Assembly: GCA_036271795.1 (NCBI GenBank)
Contig: DATAZY010000069.1
Location: forward strand, 58,077 to 122,076
Length of the DNA: 64,000 nucleotides
Direction of reading: 5' to 3'
Source of the DNA: Galbitalea sp036271795
Lineage (GTDB): Bacteria; Actinomycetota; Actinomycetes; Actinomycetales; Microbacteriaceae
Positions 16,590 through 25,786 of this stretch are shown in pieces. Numbering within the stretch: the stretch's first letter is position 1; every line of letters starts with the position of its first letter. The notes beneath the pieces are model-generated. The model had not been told where the DNA came from. It worked only from the letters and a program-made list of their open reading frames with translations, and searched no databases. Made by a program: the position numbers and the translations under genes.

Positions 16590-17627
16590 TTATGCCGACG
16601 TGGTTTTCCTGCGTACGAGGGTTACGAGAGCGACGGCCACCACGAGCGCGCACCCGTAAAAGACCTGGGCGGTCCAGTAGCTAAGGCCGAAGAGTTGAAG
16701 CCCGAGTGTGCCGGTCGAGATGAAGTAGGCGGCGATGAGTACGCCCATTGGATGGAAGCGACCGGGACGGACTACCGCTGCGCTCAGGAAGAGAATCGCG
16801 AAGGTCGGTAGGAGGTACGTAGTCGCCGCGGCTGCCTGGAACCCACCGAGTTGGGCCGACAGCAGAATGCCGCCAATCCCAGCAATGAGGCCGGCGAAGA
16901 GATACGTGCCGAAACGGATGCGATTAACACGGATGCCCGCTAGCCGCGCGACCTCCCGATTTGAGCCGACGAACGCGATGTGGCGGCCGAGCGGTGTAAA
17001 CGCGAGGAGGTAGGTGATTGCGGCGGCAAGGATGACGCCGTACCAGAAGGCAACAGGTAGGCCGAGTACGTCGTAGGTGGCGACCAACGCGAACCCCGGG
17101 GAGAGTCCGCCGACGGGGTTGTTGTTCGAGATTCCATTGGCAATGCCGAGAAAGACAGTCCCGGTGCCCAGCGTCGCTATGAGCGAGTCGACCCGAATGA
17201 CAACTACGATCACCGCGTTCACGAGCCCGGCGAGCACTGCGGCAATGAGGGCAATCAGGCTCGCGGTCCACACGTCCAGCCCATTCTGGGAAACGAGAAC
17301 TGGAACGATCGTGGCCGAGAGCCCGGCTATGAAAGCTACGGAGAGGTCGAGTTCCCCCACCACGCTAGTGATCAGCGCAGCCAATCCTAGGAAAACATAG
17401 ACGTCTCCCGAGCTGAAAATGCTGTGGATGGTTCCCGCTTGTAGGAAGCTAGCGGGTCGGCTGATCGCGAAGAAGGCAGAGATGATTACCCAAACGCCGG
17501 CGAGTAGGTACCGTTCTCCGAACGTGCGTGGCGACCACCACCGTTTGTGCGCTGTCGAGGCGGGTTCACCCGGCCGGTTCAGGGCTCCGTCGTCGCTATT
17601 GGTGAGGTCTCTGTTTGTGGTGGTCAT
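16590..17627 (-). CDS. ABC transporter permease (RbsC family)
   Basis: A permease of about 345 residues with about ten hydrophobic segments and the RbsC-like late segment (ATYLLPTFAILFLSAAV). The N-terminal 35 residues are polar. The ATG at 17627 has GGAAAG just upstream; an ATG at 17648 is also possible. It is the last gene of a three-gene minus-strand operon (binding protein, ATPase, permease). With only one permease gene, the channel is probably a homodimer. It is likely the importer for the aromatic or related substrate of this island (inference). Confidence 0.9.
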   Translation of the reverse strand: MTTTNRDLTNSDDGALNRPGEPASTAHKRWWSPRTFGERYLLAGVWVIISAFFAISRPASFLQAGTIHSIFSSGDVYVFLGLAALITSVVGELDLSVAFIAGLSATIVPVLVSQNGLDVWTASLIALIAAVLAGLVNAVIVVVIRVDSLIATLGTGTVFLGIANGISNNNPVGGLSPGFALVATYDVLGLPVAFWYGVILAAAITYLLAFTPLGRHIAFVGSNREVARLAGIRVNRIRFGTYLFAGLIAGIGGILLSAQLGGFQAAAATTYLLPTFAILFLSAAVVRPGRFHPMGVLIAAYFISTGTLGLQLFGLSYWTAQVFYGCALVVAVALVTLVRRKTTSA

Positions 17628-17654
17628 AGTCTTTCCGCTGGGCTCCATGCTGGG

Positions 17655-19229
17655 CTATTTCGGGTCTGTCGAATCCATCGCGGACGCCAGGTAGATGGAG
17701 TCGATGATTTCGTCACTAGAGGCGCCCTCGAGTGTGGCGACAGGGCTGCCTTCCTTGAAGATCAGGACTCTGTCGCAGATTGCGGACAGGTCAGCCGCTT
17801 CGAGCGAGGCTATGACGATGGCGACACCTGTCGCAGCGAGAGCCACGATTGAGGCGAGAATGTCGTGGCGAGCACCGACATCGACCGCTTGCGTTGGCTC
17901 GTGCAGAAGCAGCACCTTTGGTTCTCCGGCAAGCCATTTTCCAAGCAGGACTTTCTGCTGGTTGCCACCGCTTAGCTCGCGCACGAGAGCCTCGGGGTGC
18001 GCCGGTATTACGCCGAGTTGTGTGATCGTTCGCGTCGTCTCTTGCCTGCGCCACGAGTTTCCAACGAACCATGGGCGACCTTTGGACCGCAGCCGCGGCA
18101 GAGTGAGATTGTCCGCGACCGTCATCTCGAATGCGAGCCCTTCGTGCTCGCGACGTTCGGGGACAAGTGCAAGTCCCGCGGCCAGGGCGCGTCCTACTGT
18201 CAGGACTGACGCATCGAGAGTTACGTCACCAACGTCGATTTCGCCTGAGTGACAGTGGGTCGCGCCAGTAAGCAGGTAGGGCAATTCCTCGAAGCCGGAA
18301 CCTGCGAGGCCCGTAATGCCGACGATCTCACCACCGCCTACGTTGAAACTTACGTCGGTCGCTGTCGGCCCGGAGACAGCCTTCACCCGAAGTACTTCGG
18401 CCCTTTTCACGGCACGATCTGCTCCAGAATGCACCGCCGATTCAAGCTCATATCCGAGCATCTCGCGAGCGATATCACCGCTCGATAAGCCTTCCGTGGG
18501 CTCGCCGGCGAACATTACGTGTCCGTCCCGGAGTACTGTGACGCGGTCGGCAACCGTGATCACTTCTTCGAGGTTGTGACTGATCATCAGAACCGATCCA
18601 CCGTCAGCTTTGATGCGCTTTAGTACGTCGTGCACGTCATCCAAGCTGCCCTTCGGCAGTGCCCGGGTTGCTTCGTCGAGAATGATTACGCCGCGCCCCT
18701 GTGTTTGTGAGAGTAACCCCCGCGCGATCGCGACTATTGCGCGCTGGGATGGAGGGAGCGTCGCCACAAGCGCCGTCGGCGGGATGTCTACCCCGAGCCG
18801 ATTGAGTACATCGGCGGCGATGCGATTCTGCTTAGTCCAGCTGATTCGTCGAAACGGACCGCTGGTTTCGAAGTGGCCCACGGAGATGTTTTCGGCGACT
18901 GTGAAGTGGTCGATCAGTCCGAGGTCCTGGTGCACGAACGAGACGCCTGCTGCCCTCAGGTCACTCGGTCGGGGAGGTAGATGCAGTGGCGATCCGTCTA
19001 CGTCCACCTTCGCCGCCGGTTCGGGTGAGTGATATCCCGCGAGCACTTTTATCAGAGTGGATTTCCCTGAACCGTTCTGTCCGACGAGAGCGTGAATCTC
19101 ACCTTCACGAATCGTGAGATTTACGCCATCGAGTGCGGTTGACCCCCTAAAGTGCTTCGAGAGGTTGCGGATGGACAGGCGTGCCACGCTTGCGCCATCC
19201 GCAACCTCTTGCTCGAGCACAGCTGGCAC
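17655..19229 (-). CDS. sugar-type ABC transporter ATP-binding protein (double ABC)
   Basis: A 524-aa RbsA/MglA-type fused ATPase. The first domain has a canonical Walker A (GQNGSGKST) and LDEAT Walker B but a weak signature (TLPPSQRAIVAIARG). The second has the degenerate Walker A GLAGSGFEE, signature LSGGNQQKV and LLLHEPTQAVDVG. This asymmetry is normal. The GTG start directly abuts the stop of the binding-protein gene, so translation is probably coupled. It energises import with the flanking permease and lipoprotein. Confidence 0.92.
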   Translation of the reverse strand: MPAVLEQEVADGASVARLSIRNLSKHFRGSTALDGVNLTIREGEIHALVGQNGSGKSTLIKVLAGYHSPEPAAKVDVDGSPLHLPPRPSDLRAAGVSFVHQDLGLIDHFTVAENISVGHFETSGPFRRISWTKQNRIAADVLNRLGVDIPPTALVATLPPSQRAIVAIARGLLSQTQGRGVIILDEATRALPKGSLDDVHDVLKRIKADGGSVLMISHNLEEVITVADRVTVLRDGHVMFAGEPTEGLSSGDIAREMLGYELESAVHSGADRAVKRAEVLRVKAVSGPTATDVSFNVGGGEIVGITGLAGSGFEELPYLLTGATHCHSGEIDVGDVTLDASVLTVGRALAAGLALVPERREHEGLAFEMTVADNLTLPRLRSKGRPWFVGNSWRRQETTRTITQLGVIPAHPEALVRELSGGNQQKVLLGKWLAGEPKVLLLHEPTQAVDVGARHDILASIVALAATGVAIVIASLEAADLSAICDRVLIFKEGSPVATLEGASSDEIIDSIYLASAMDSTDPK

Positions 19230-20429
19230 CTAGTTCACGCCCCACAGTTTCAGGTACTGGGCGTGGAAAGTCGGGTTGCCGAACCAGTCGTAGCCAACTC
19301 CTGCCGCATCGGTGAGTGTGAGATCCCCGACGTTGGACTTGTCAACGATGCGAGCAACGCTCGGGTATTTTGATGGGATCGATTGGCCGTTCGCCAGGCG
19401 AAGGAATGTGTCAAGCGCATTCCAACTGACAAGGTCAGGGGAGAAGATGGTCACAAATTTGACGGTTCCGCTTTGCACGCCCTGCAGCGGGCCTACGGCA
19501 CCGGATTCTGCGCCACCCACCGAGATGCTCGATGTCTTGCCCGCACTCTGGATTGCCGCCGCGACGGGATCAGCGAACAATGCAACGGAAAGTTCCAGAG
19601 ACCAGTTCAAACTCGGGTTGCTGAGCAGCTTGGCGCTGACAACGGACCCCAGGCTCGATATCTGAGCGGTCGGTATCGAGGCGTCGGTGAAAGTACAACC
19701 GCTGCAGTTGGCGCTGATGACGTCGTGAGTTGCGGTGCCGACGGCTTCGATTGTTGCTGAGTCGGTGCTGCCAATGTAGAGAACGTTCGCCTTACCCTTT
19801 GATGCTGCGATGGCATACTCTGCGCTGGCCTTCAAGGCGGTGGTCAAGAAAGGGCTTGAGGGCTGGAATGCTAGGTACTTGTTCGTGGACGCACCTTGTG
19901 GATCCTGGAACGACGCGACGGTTGGGATCTTCGCCGCCGCCAGCGCTGCGTACGAGTTCGGAACCATCTGGTACGGGATGCCGAACGTGATCGCTCCATA
20001 AGCGCCGGCCGTTATCGCCTGCTTGAAGCAGCTGTCGATGGTTGACGGATTCGCTTGCCCGTCGCAGACCTGAGTCTGGCCGCCTGCCGCTTTGACCGCG
20101 GATTGCATAGAGCTGACGTTGACGTTGAAGATCTGATCCGCGAGTGGGATGAGGAAGATTGTTTTGCCGTGCAGCGAGGCCGACTTGGTCAGAGGGCTGA
20201 GGCTTAGCACCACGGATGCCGGTTTTGCCTTCAGCTGGTCTACAGCTTTTTGCGCGGCAGATACCTGTGCAGAGGCGCCGCCGGTTGATGTTCCTTTTGC
20301 CGTTGGTGTTGTTGACGCGCAACCGGCGAATGCAAGGACGGTGGTCGTGGCCAGGACGGCAGCCACGGCGATCTTTAGTCCGCGAAAGGTTGTGATGCGA
20401 CCCGTCAGAGGGGTGTTGCTCGACGTCAT
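19230..20429 (-). CDS. ABC transporter substrate-binding lipoprotein
   Basis: A 399-aa periplasmic-binding-like protein. Signal segment at residues about 18-36 ends in the lipobox AFAGC with lipidated C37, followed by a Ser/Thr/Gly-rich linker. The body resembles type I sugar-binding proteins (for example GAYGAITFGIPYQMVPN). First gene of the importer operon; transcribed divergently from the CoA-transferase operon across a 199-base region with a regulatory palindrome. RbsB-like proteins in catabolic islands can bind aromatic acids, so the ligand need not be a sugar. Confidence 0.9.
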   Translation of the reverse strand: MTSSNTPLTGRITTFRGLKIAVAAVLATTTVLAFAGCASTTPTAKGTSTGGASAQVSAAQKAVDQLKAKPASVVLSLSPLTKSASLHGKTIFLIPLADQIFNVNVSSMQSAVKAAGGQTQVCDGQANPSTIDSCFKQAITAGAYGAITFGIPYQMVPNSYAALAAAKIPTVASFQDPQGASTNKYLAFQPSSPFLTTALKASAEYAIAASKGKANVLYIGSTDSATIEAVGTATHDVISANCSGCTFTDASIPTAQISSLGSVVSAKLLSNPSLNWSLELSVALFADPVAAAIQSAGKTSSISVGGAESGAVGPLQGVQSGTVKFVTIFSPDLVSWNALDTFLRLANGQSIPSKYPSVARIVDKSNVGDLTLTDAAGVGYDWFGNPTFHAQYLKLWGVN

Positions 20430-20510
20430 GGAGAGCTCCTTTGCTATCTCAGTGAGTCTGCTAACTCAGTGGGTCAAACCATGCCACAGGATTATCGAAG
20501 ATCGCAACTA

Positions 20511-20522
20511 TATTCGTGATTA
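20511..20522. promoter_or_regulatory. candidate operator in the divergent importer/CoA-transferase region
   Basis: TATTC-GT-GATTA is a near-perfect palindrome. Almost the same sequence (TATTC-AC-GAATA) stands before the dioxygenase operon at 24137-24148. A second partial site (ATTCGTTATTATCA) follows at 20531. A GntR/FCD or similar dimer could bind both regions. Confidence 0.5.
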
Positions 20523-20628
20523 TTGCATCAATTCGTTATTATCACCTCGAGGGATACCGGCAGATGTGGACGTGCGCCGCGCCCGGGCGGCCCTGCACTT
20601 GCGCACCAACCAACTGAGAGGAGTTCTC

Positions 20629-21342
20629 GTGGCGAGTCAATATGTCTCCGCGACCGAGGCGATTGCCGGGGTCGTTAGCGATGGCAGCACCATCGCAGTT
20701 GGCGGGTTCGGCCTTAGCGGCAACCCCAGCGACCTCATCGAAGCTGTGAGAGATACCGGTGCAAGGGAGCTTGTGATCGTGTCCAACAACATGGGCGTCG
20801 ATCACAAGGGACTCGGACTTCTCCTTGAAAACCATCAGGTGCGCAAGGTCATCGCCTCGTATGTCGGGGAGAATCGGCTCTTCGCCCAGCAGTATCTCAA
20901 CCACGAGCTCGAGGTCGAGTTTGTGCCGCAGGGTACGCTCGCTGAACGTCTTCGGGCTGGGGGCGCCGGAATTCCTGGGTTCTACACCCGCACGGGCGTC
21001 GGCACCCTTGTCGCCGAGGGAAAGCCCCACAAAGAGTTCGACGGGGAGATGTACGTACTCGAGCGGGGAATCGTCACGGATGTCGCGCTGGTGCACGCGC
21101 ACACGGCAGACGTCGCGGGCAATCTGACCTACCGCCGCACTGCGCGGAACTTCAACCCAATCGTCGCCACCGCAGGACGGATCACTATCGCTGAGGCAGA
21201 GGTTGTGCTGGATGACGAATTCATCGATCCCGACATCGTCATAACCCCCGGCATTTTCGTGAACCGGCTAGTTCGCTGCACTGCCCGAGTGAAAGAAATC
21301 GAGCAAAGGACTACTCGCCTGCGTGAGAGGACAAGCGCGTGA
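20629..21342 (+). CDS. 3-oxoacid CoA-transferase subunit A
   Basis: The alpha subunit (about 237 aa) of a class I CoA-transferase of the ScoA/PcaI type, which moves CoA from succinyl-CoA to a 3-oxoacid. GGFGLSGNPSDLIEAV near residue 25 and NNMGVDHKGLG are family motifs. The frame is open far upstream, but GAGAGGAG precedes the GTG at 20629 and the homology starts there. Its stop overlaps the B subunit's GTG start by 4 bases. With the thiolase two genes on, it resembles the pcaIJ-pcaF end of the beta-ketoadipate route. Confidence 0.92.
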   Translation: MASQYVSATEAIAGVVSDGSTIAVGGFGLSGNPSDLIEAVRDTGARELVIVSNNMGVDHKGLGLLLENHQVRKVIASYVGENRLFAQQYLNHELEVEFVPQGTLAERLRAGGAGIPGFYTRTGVGTLVAEGKPHKEFDGEMYVLERGIVTDVALVHAHTADVAGNLTYRRTARNFNPIVATAGRITIAEAEVVLDDEFIDPDIVITPGIFVNRLVRCTARVKEIEQRTTRLRERTSA

Positions 21343-21989
21343 GCTGGACCCGGAACGAGATGGCATCAATCGCAGCGCTCGAACTTCGTGACGGCCAGTA
21401 CGTCAATCTCGGCATCGGCATCCCGACGCTGGTCGCCAACCACTTGCCCCCTGGCGTGCGCGTCAACCTTCAGAGTGAGAACGGGCTGATGGGGATGGGG
21501 CCGTTCCCGTTCGAAGGCGAGGAAGACGCCGACCTCATCAATGCTGGCAAGCAAACGGTCACTTTGGAGCCCGGGGGGAGCTACTTCGATTCAGCCATGT
21601 CCTTCGCCATGATTCGAGGTGGCCATGTTCGCACCGCAATTCTCGGCGCATTGCAGGTGTCTGCTCGCGGTGATCTGGCCAATTGGATGGTCCCCGGCAA
21701 ACTTGTCAAGGGGATGGGAGGCGCGATGGACCTTGTCGCTGGCATCCCGGTCGTGATCGTAATCACAGACCACAACGCGAAAGACGGGAGCCCGAAGATC
21801 GTCGAAACATGCGATCTGCCGCTCACTGGCCAGCGAGTTGTACAGAAAATCGTCACGGACTTGGCTGTGTTCGACATCGCTGACGCGGCGTTAGTCCTGC
21901 GTGCTATTGCTCCGAATGTCAGCGTCGACGAGGTCCGCGCACGTACGGGCGCGTCGTTTGCCATCTCTTTGAAAGAAGTCGTCGGGTGA
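21339..21989 (+). CDS. 3-oxoacid CoA-transferase subunit B
   Basis: The beta subunit (216 aa). The catalytic glutamate that forms the CoA thioester is in the SENGL motif (E47). Conserved GGSYFDSAMSF and KLVKGMGGAMDLV stretches are present. GTG start and stop overlap the neighbours by 4 bases on both sides, so A, B and thiolase are one translationally coupled unit. The substrate is probably a ring-cleavage-derived 3-oxoacid. Confidence 0.93.
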   Translation: MSWTRNEMASIAALELRDGQYVNLGIGIPTLVANHLPPGVRVNLQSENGLMGMGPFPFEGEEDADLINAGKQTVTLEPGGSYFDSAMSFAMIRGGHVRTAILGALQVSARGDLANWMVPGKLVKGMGGAMDLVAGIPVVIVITDHNAKDGSPKIVETCDLPLTGQRVVQKIVTDLAVFDIADAALVLRAIAPNVSVDEVRARTGASFAISLKEVVG

Positions 21990-23155
21990 GTGTCGTCATC
22001 GCCGGATATGCTCGAACGCCCTTCGCGAAATACCTTGGGGTATTCGGGGATATCCCCGCGACTGTCCTCGGTGCTCACGCTGCTCGTGCCGCCTTGCATC
22101 GTGCTGGTGTGTCAGTTGAAGCAGTGGATCGAGTCATCGTCGGACAGGTCCTTCAAGCGGCGACCGGTCAGAACCCCGCTCGTCAGACGGCGATCGAGGC
22201 GGGCATTCCTTTCGCCGTGCCCGCCGTCACGCTCAACGCGGTGTGCCTTTCCGGCATGGAAGCGATCGTGGAGGGTGTGCGTCTCATCGAAAGTGGCGAG
22301 GCAGCGATCGTGCTGGCGGTCGGACAGGAATCCATGTCTCTCGCGCCCCATGCCTTGGTCCGTTCCCGCGTCGGCAAGAAGTATGGACCAATCGAGATGG
22401 TTGACACCCTCGAACTCGATGGTCTCTCCGATGCATTCCAACACCAATCGATGGGTGCAAGCACAGAATCTCAGAACAACCGGCTCGGCATCACTCGAGC
22501 AGACCAAGATATCTGGGCTGCGCGCTCGCATGCCACCTTGGCGGCATCGAGGCAATTTCTTGCCGGCGAAATCGAACCCCTCACGGTTGAGGGACGACGC
22601 CCTGTGACTCTTTCTGAGGATGACGGCCTCCGAGCCGACACAACCGTTGAGACACTCGCAACTCTGATACCTGCGTTCGGACCAGTCGGAACGATCACCG
22701 CTGGCACCTCATCCCAACTAACCGACGGCGCATCCGCGGTCGTTCTGATGAGCGAAACCTTCGCTACGGAACTGCTCATCCCACACCTGGTGCGAATCAT
22801 CGCCCACTCTCTCGTGGCCGGTCCTGACGTGTATCTGCACGCGCAGCCGTCCAACGCCATCCAGGCCGCTCTTGCGACGACCGACTTCGTCCCGACCGAT
22901 TTGGCGGCCGTCGAGATCAATGAAGCATTCGCGGCAGTCGCTGTGCACTCTACCCGCGAACTGGGAATCAACGAATCGGTCGTGAATGCATGCGGGGGCG
23001 CGATAGCGCTCGGTCACCCGATCGGCGCCTCCGGAAACCGGATCGTGGGGCATCTCGCACGACGGCTAACAGCATTGGGCGCAGGAGCGATCGGTGCGGC
23101 TGGCATCTGTGGCGGTGGGGGACAGGGTTCCGCCGTGATACTCGAGGCTCTCTAG
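21986..23155 (+). CDS. thiolase (acetyl-CoA C-acyltransferase)
   Basis: A 389-aa thiolase with acyl-accepting C87 in NAVCLSGMEA, the GGAIALGHPIGASG histidine motif and the final active-site cysteine in ICGGGGQGSA. It cleaves a 3-oxoacyl-CoA to acetyl-CoA and a shorter acyl-CoA. Position after the CoA-transferase pair suggests a PcaF-like role. Length and catalytic residues are all normal. Confidence 0.94.
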   Translation: MSVVIAGYARTPFAKYLGVFGDIPATVLGAHAARAALHRAGVSVEAVDRVIVGQVLQAATGQNPARQTAIEAGIPFAVPAVTLNAVCLSGMEAIVEGVRLIESGEAAIVLAVGQESMSLAPHALVRSRVGKKYGPIEMVDTLELDGLSDAFQHQSMGASTESQNNRLGITRADQDIWAARSHATLAASRQFLAGEIEPLTVEGRRPVTLSEDDGLRADTTVETLATLIPAFGPVGTITAGTSSQLTDGASAVVLMSETFATELLIPHLVRIIAHSLVAGPDVYLHAQPSNAIQAALATTDFVPTDLAAVEINEAFAAVAVHSTRELGINESVVNACGGAIALGHPIGASGNRIVGHLARRLTALGAGAIGAAGICGGGGQGSAVILEAL

Positions 23156-23203
23156 CCCATGTCGAGCCAGTCGGAAACGTGAGCCTCTCGTGACCGACGG
23201 TCC

Positions 23204-23320
23204 AGACTTGAACTTTCGCATCCCAAGTGGGTGCGGCGGGAAGACCCCAACGCGAACGGCACTCTGTTCGGTGGCAGCTTCCTGCGCCCGATTGATGACG
23301 AAGCGACCATCTACTTCTCC
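23204..23320 (+). pseudogene. acyl-CoA thioesterase (hotdog) N-terminal remnant
   Basis: In one plus-strand frame the sequence reads HPKWVRREDPNANGTLFGG and then a stretch matching the IDEEAAIYA helix of YciA-like hotdog thioesterases. Homology ends at about 23320, where the opposite-strand regulator's 3' end begins, and no start codon fits. It is a truncated leftover of a gene that probably once followed the thiolase. Confidence 0.65.
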
Positions 23321-23985
23321 GGAAATGAGGAAGCAAGTACGAGCTCTGTGGTCAGGTTGATGTGAGCCTCGAGTGCCGCCCGTGCGGCTGCGCTCTGTCG
23401 TGACGTTGCTAGTTCCATGAGTGCGCGGTGCTCGTGGGCGAGATCTCGCTCAGCACCCGTGCGAACGCCGAGGGACAACTGCCGGTATATCTCGGCACTG
23501 TTCCGAAGTGTCCGGGTCAATTCGAGCAATCGTGGGCCCTGACAGGCAGACACGAGGGTGTCGTGGAAGTTAGCGTGTGCTTCACTCCACACATCCGTGG
23601 AACCCAGGCCGTCGGCTCGAGACAACTCAGCCCGTTCAAGTACGTGGTGGCTCGCCACTACAGCGGCTTCCCACTGAACGTCACCGTGCTCAATCGACTT
23701 GCTGAGCGCGAGGCACTCCAGGTTCGTGCGCAGCTCTGTCAACTCCATGAGATCGTCTTTCGAGATGCTGACGACGCGAAAGCCCTGGTTCGGCGAGAGT
23801 ACGGCCAGGTTGTGCTCGGCTAAACGAGTGAGGGCCTCGCGCACAACTGACATGCTGACGTCGTATTTCTGCGTAATGACGGCAACTCGGAGCGGGGTTC
23901 CGGGTTTGAGGATTCCCCCGACGATCTCGGCGCGCAGGCTATCGTGTACAAATTCTGCGCGGCTAACCGTCGATTCAGATGACAT
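23311..23985 (-). CDS. GntR-family regulator with FCD domain
   Basis: A 224-aa repressor: winged helix at residues about 8-75 (LRAEIVGGILKPGTPLRVAVI, VSMSVVREALTRL, FRVVSIS) and an all-helical FCD ligand domain. The ATG at 23985 is chosen because GAGGAGGAAG lies just upstream; longer starts to 24078 have none. It is divergent from the dioxygenase operon. The palindrome at 24137 and its copy at 20511 are its probable operators. The ligand is probably an aromatic acid or cleavage product (inference). Confidence 0.92.
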   Translation of the reverse strand: MSSESTVSRAEFVHDSLRAEIVGGILKPGTPLRVAVITQKYDVSMSVVREALTRLAEHNLAVLSPNQGFRVVSISKDDLMELTELRTNLECLALSKSIEHGDVQWEAAVVASHHVLERAELSRADGLGSTDVWSEAHANFHDTLVSACQGPRLLELTRTLRNSAEIYRQLSLGVRTGAERDLAHEHRALMELATSRQSAAARAALEAHINLTTELVLASSFPEK

Positions 23986-24136
23986 CAGCTTCCTCCTCAT
24001 GTTCATCGGCTCCCCGTCCCGCGTGAGTCGCCGCAGGCAACTCGAACCTGTGGGCAGCGATTCAATCGCCATCGACAATGTTTACACGAAACAAACGGGA
24101 ATCAACGCATCTTGATCCATACTGCGCCCGATACGG

Positions 24137-24182
24137 TATTCACGAATATTTATTGACATCACGATAATCTATGCTTTGATAT
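24137..24182 (+). promoter_or_regulatory. promoter and operator of the dioxygenase operon
   Basis: TATTC-AC-GAATA (24137-24148) is a perfect palindrome directly before TTGACA (24153-24158). The best -10 is TGATAT (24177-24182) with an 18-base spacer. A partial operator (ATCACGATAA) fills the spacer. Binding here would block or guide RNA polymerase. Confidence 0.55.
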
Positions 24183-24208
24183 TAGAGACTCAACGGAGAG
24201 GAAATCCC

Positions 24209-24901
24209 TTGGATATCGATCACAGTCAATACTTCCGCACACCGAAACCGCGGCCGATTCAGGTGCCGAAGCTACACCACGCAACGTTCATGACCATGAA
24301 TGTTGATGCGATGGTGAGCTTCTACGAGACTGTGTGTGGGCTGCAGCCGGTCTACTACGCCGAGCACGCAGCGTGGCTGACGAACGACGAAGCCAATCAC
24401 CGCATTGCCCTCCTTCGTTTGCCTGGAACACATCCGCCCCTCGACAAGCCGCACAGCGCCGGGCTACACCACACCGCATTCGAGTACTCGACATTTGACC
24501 AGTGGCTGGATAACTATGTACGGCTCCGCGATGTTGGAATTTTGCCGGAACTGTGCCTTGACCATGGGATGACGATCTCGATGTACTACACCGACCCGGA
24601 CGGCAATGGTGTTGAGATCCAGGTGGACGCCTTCAACGATTGGACGCTGTCCAAGGAGTGGATGTGGGCGTCGCAGGAGTTCGCCGCTGACCAGATCGGG
24701 CCGCAGTTTGATCCCGAGAAATTGGTCGCTGCGCGCGACGCTGGTCTTGGCGCTGCAGAGATCCACAGACGTACCCGCGCGAACGAGTATCTTCCTGCGG
24801 TCCCAGCGAAGTCGGTGAACTTCGCCGATCCGTGGCCGGCCAAGATTGAGGCGGATCCTTCCCTCATCGACGGTGTGCAACAGGCGCCGGCGGTGGGCTG
24901 A
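24209..24901 (+). CDS. extradiol ring-cleavage dioxygenase (VOC type)
   Basis: A 230-aa single-module type I extradiol dioxygenase. The Fe(II) ligands can be placed at H24 (KLHHATF), H88 (GLHHTAFE) and E136 (DGNGVEIQ). It would open a catechol-type ring next to a hydroxyl. The TTG at 24209 has GGAGAGG upstream; an upstream TTG at 24176 lies in the promoter -10 and is unlikely. An acidic C-terminal extension of about 80 residues follows the module. It heads an operon with an FAH-type hydrolase and a FAD hydroxylase. Confidence 0.88.
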   Translation: MDIDHSQYFRTPKPRPIQVPKLHHATFMTMNVDAMVSFYETVCGLQPVYYAEHAAWLTNDEANHRIALLRLPGTHPPLDKPHSAGLHHTAFEYSTFDQWLDNYVRLRDVGILPELCLDHGMTISMYYTDPDGNGVEIQVDAFNDWTLSKEWMWASQEFAADQIGPQFDPEKLVAARDAGLGAAEIHRRTRANEYLPAVPAKSVNFADPWPAKIEADPSLIDGVQQAPAVG

Positions 24902-24902
24902 C

Positions 24903-25757
24903 ATGCGCATCGCGAACCTCAGTGGTCGCGCGGTACTGATTCACGGCAACTCCGCTCTTGACATCGCCGATGCGAGCGCAGGTAAGTTCGGGCCGGCTCC
25001 GCTGTCGATTTTCCAACAGTGGGACGACTTTCTGGAGTGGGCCCCGGGCGCTCCATTGGCGAAAGCGGAACCTTTCAACGAAGCCCACCTGGGTGCACCC
25101 GTTCCGAACCCAGAACAGGTATTTGCGATCGGTCTCAACTACCGCGACCACGCTGACGAGGCCAAGCTTGGGCATCCATCTGACCTGGTCGTCTTCACGA
25201 AATTTGCGTCCTCTCTCGCCGGGCCCAACGTCACGGTCGAACTGCCCAGCGACAACGTGGACTGGGAGACAGAGTTGGTTGTGGTGATTGGCCGAGAAGC
25301 GCACAAGGTCGACGAGGCGACCGCACGGCAAGCCATCGCTGGTTATTGTGTCGGACAAGATATCAGTGAACGGGTCGTGCAAAGCCGAGGACCGGCACCC
25401 CAGTTCAGCCTTGGCAAGTCCTATCCGAACTTTGCACCCTTCGGGCCAGCAATTGTGACCCTCGATGAACTGGAGGATCCCGACGCACTCGCGATCAGTG
25501 CTGTGTTGACCGGACCATCTGCCACCGAGCACGGAGGAAGCTGGACTGTTCAGGACGGAACAACCGCCGACTTGATCTTCCCGGTTACCCGGATCATCGC
25601 CGACCTGTCGCAAGTTGTGACACTGCGCCCCGGCGACTTGATTTTCTCCGGCACCCCGGCAGGTGTCGGTCTGGCCCGAGGTGTCTACCTCAAGTCGGGT
25701 GACGAATTAGTGAGCACGATCACCGGGGTGGGCACCATCCGTAACAAGTTCGAATAG
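24903..25757 (+). CDS. fumarylacetoacetate hydrolase family protein
   Basis: A 284-aa FAH-superfamily enzyme; relatives hydrolyse or hydrate/isomerise ring-cleavage products. AIGLNYRDHADEA marks the active-site start, and ELVVVIGREA and PGDLIFSGTPAGVG carry the metal and fold motifs. The ATG at 24903 lies one base past the dioxygenase stop, showing tight coupling; the frame also extends upstream to 24846 inside the dioxygenase gene. Its likely substrate is the product of the neighbouring dioxygenase. Confidence 0.92.
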   Translation: MRIANLSGRAVLIHGNSALDIADASAGKFGPAPLSIFQQWDDFLEWAPGAPLAKAEPFNEAHLGAPVPNPEQVFAIGLNYRDHADEAKLGHPSDLVVFTKFASSLAGPNVTVELPSDNVDWETELVVVIGREAHKVDEATARQAIAGYCVGQDISERVVQSRGPAPQFSLGKSYPNFAPFGPAIVTLDELEDPDALAISAVLTGPSATEHGGSWTVQDGTTADLIFPVTRIIADLSQVVTLRPGDLIFSGTPAGVGLARGVYLKSGDELVSTITGVGTIRNKFE

Positions 25758-25786
25758 ACGCCCCACGACCCGAGGTGAAGAGTGAT

